From positions 569,001 through 633,000 of the forward strand of contig CANMOU010000002.1 of assembly GCA_947499555.1 (NCBI GenBank): a DNA stretch of 64,000 bases, written 5' to 3'. The DNA is from an uncultured Roseovarius sp. (lineage in GTDB: Bacteria; Pseudomonadota; Alphaproteobacteria; Rhodobacterales; Rhodobacteraceae). Positions 63,733-64,000 of this stretch are shown piece by piece; the stretch's first letter is position 1, and each line of letters opens with the position of its first letter. Below the pieces are notes generated by a model that did not search any database, was not told where the DNA came from, and saw only the letters and a list, made by a program, of their open reading frames with translations. A program made the position numbers and the translations under genes.

Positions 63733-64000
63733 TGTCAGAGGCGCGCGTTGCCTGCAGAACACCAGCTGATGGACGGGATGGGGTGACGAACATTCCCGAG
63801 TGGAAATTCGATGCAATACGCAGTGCCGTTCTGGAAGTGCTGCATGACGGCAACATTGCTTTCAAGGATCTAAAAACAGCTGTTGGCTCTCGTATGAGCG
63901 ACGACGATCTCAAGCGGCTTGGATCGCTTGGGTGGCATGTGACCACTGTTAAGCTCGAACTTGAAGTGCGAGGTGAAGTTGAGCGCATACCTGGCCAGGT
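63732..64000 (+). CDS. DUF6958-like small protein, 3' end cut by window
   Basis: Open to the window edge, with 89 complete codons visible. It contains WKFDAIRSAVLEVLHDG, then SDDDLKRLGSLGWHVTTVKLELEVRGEVERIPG. This resembles a small family I know as DUF6958, of unknown function. The sequence should end within a few codons beyond the edge. It is coupled to livF by TGATG, which suggests cotranscription, but a functional link to the transporter is not evident. Confidence 0.65.
   Translation, partial: MSEARVACRTPADGRDGVTNIPEWKFDAIRSAVLEVLHDGNIAFKDLKTAVGSRMSDDDLKRLGSLGWHVTTVKLELEVRGEVERIPGQ

Noticed and set aside
1-64000. CRISPR array, rRNA, tRNA, insertion sequence or prophage genes
   Set aside because: I looked for regularly spaced repeats, RNA gene hallmarks, transposase or integrase motifs and phage structural genes and saw none. 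The only tandem repeats are the two 11-bp blocks, which have no spacers.

Overview
The window is bacterial chromosome from an alphaproteobacterium, most likely a marine Roseobacter-group member of the Rhodobacterales. The evidence is gene content and order: addA-trxA-hslVU, maf-aroE-coaE-dnaQ, rho-mnmE-mnmG-rsmG-parA-parB, hrcA-grpE, and a leucine-type ABC operon led by an acyl-CoA synthetase. Protein sequences of alphaproteobacterial type agree, as do the many ATGA or TGATG start/stop overlaps. Almost all of it is ordinary core genome, densely packed. I recognise no tRNA, rRNA, CRISPR array, transposase or integrase.

Layout. 1-5751: 3' part of addA, then trxA, hslV and hslU. 5777-7462: an AT-richer three-gene cassette on the minus strand (TIGR04255-family protein plus two unknown proteins), the clearest accessory segment here. 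7859-13116: a GFA-family zinc protein, an 11-bp tandem repeat, an MFS transporter, an Smr-mltA-Tim44-like operon, fxsA and secB. 13126-15833: maf-aroE-coaE-dnaQ, reading leftward. 15834-16249: an AT-rich gap with several DnaA-box-like nonamers, my candidate for the chromosomal origin. 16250-23598: hemJ, rho, mnmE, mnmG, rsmG, parA and parB reading rightward, with two perfect parS sites at the starts of mnmG and rsmG. 23625-27847: hemW-rdgB-rph opposite hrcA-grpE. 27879-35722: mutS, a PfkB sugar kinase, periplasmic msrA, an aminotransferase/sulfotransferase-like pair, a Tat-signal protein and argG.

35802-44060: an Hpt protein and a receiver-phosphatase response regulator, two Nudix hydrolases, hslO, cca, an exporter-type ABC transporter behind a structured leader, and an RNA methyltransferase. 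44148-46256: two L,D-transpeptidase-like proteins around a CAP-domain lipoprotein, then a tiny membrane protein. 46319-52340: hemH, a methyltransferase, comF-grxC-nitrilase-marR, ubiG and a proline iminopeptidase. 52403-55613: an operon of an isomerase, a hybrid histidine kinase and a response regulator. 55814-63732: acyl-CoA synthetase and a five-part branched-chain-amino-acid-type ABC transporter, with two unexplained small proteins between its subunits. A DUF6958-like gene runs off the right edge.

The centre of the window reads as an origin-proximal segregation region: candidate oriC, two parS sites and parAB within about 8 kb. The most unusual items are the 5.8-7.5 kb cassette, a 44-bp repeat of four 11-bp units present twice in opposite orientation (one copy inside a signal-peptide coding region), and the multi-stem leader at 40.85-40.94 kb. 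All assignments come from reading sequence and family motifs; no database search was possible.
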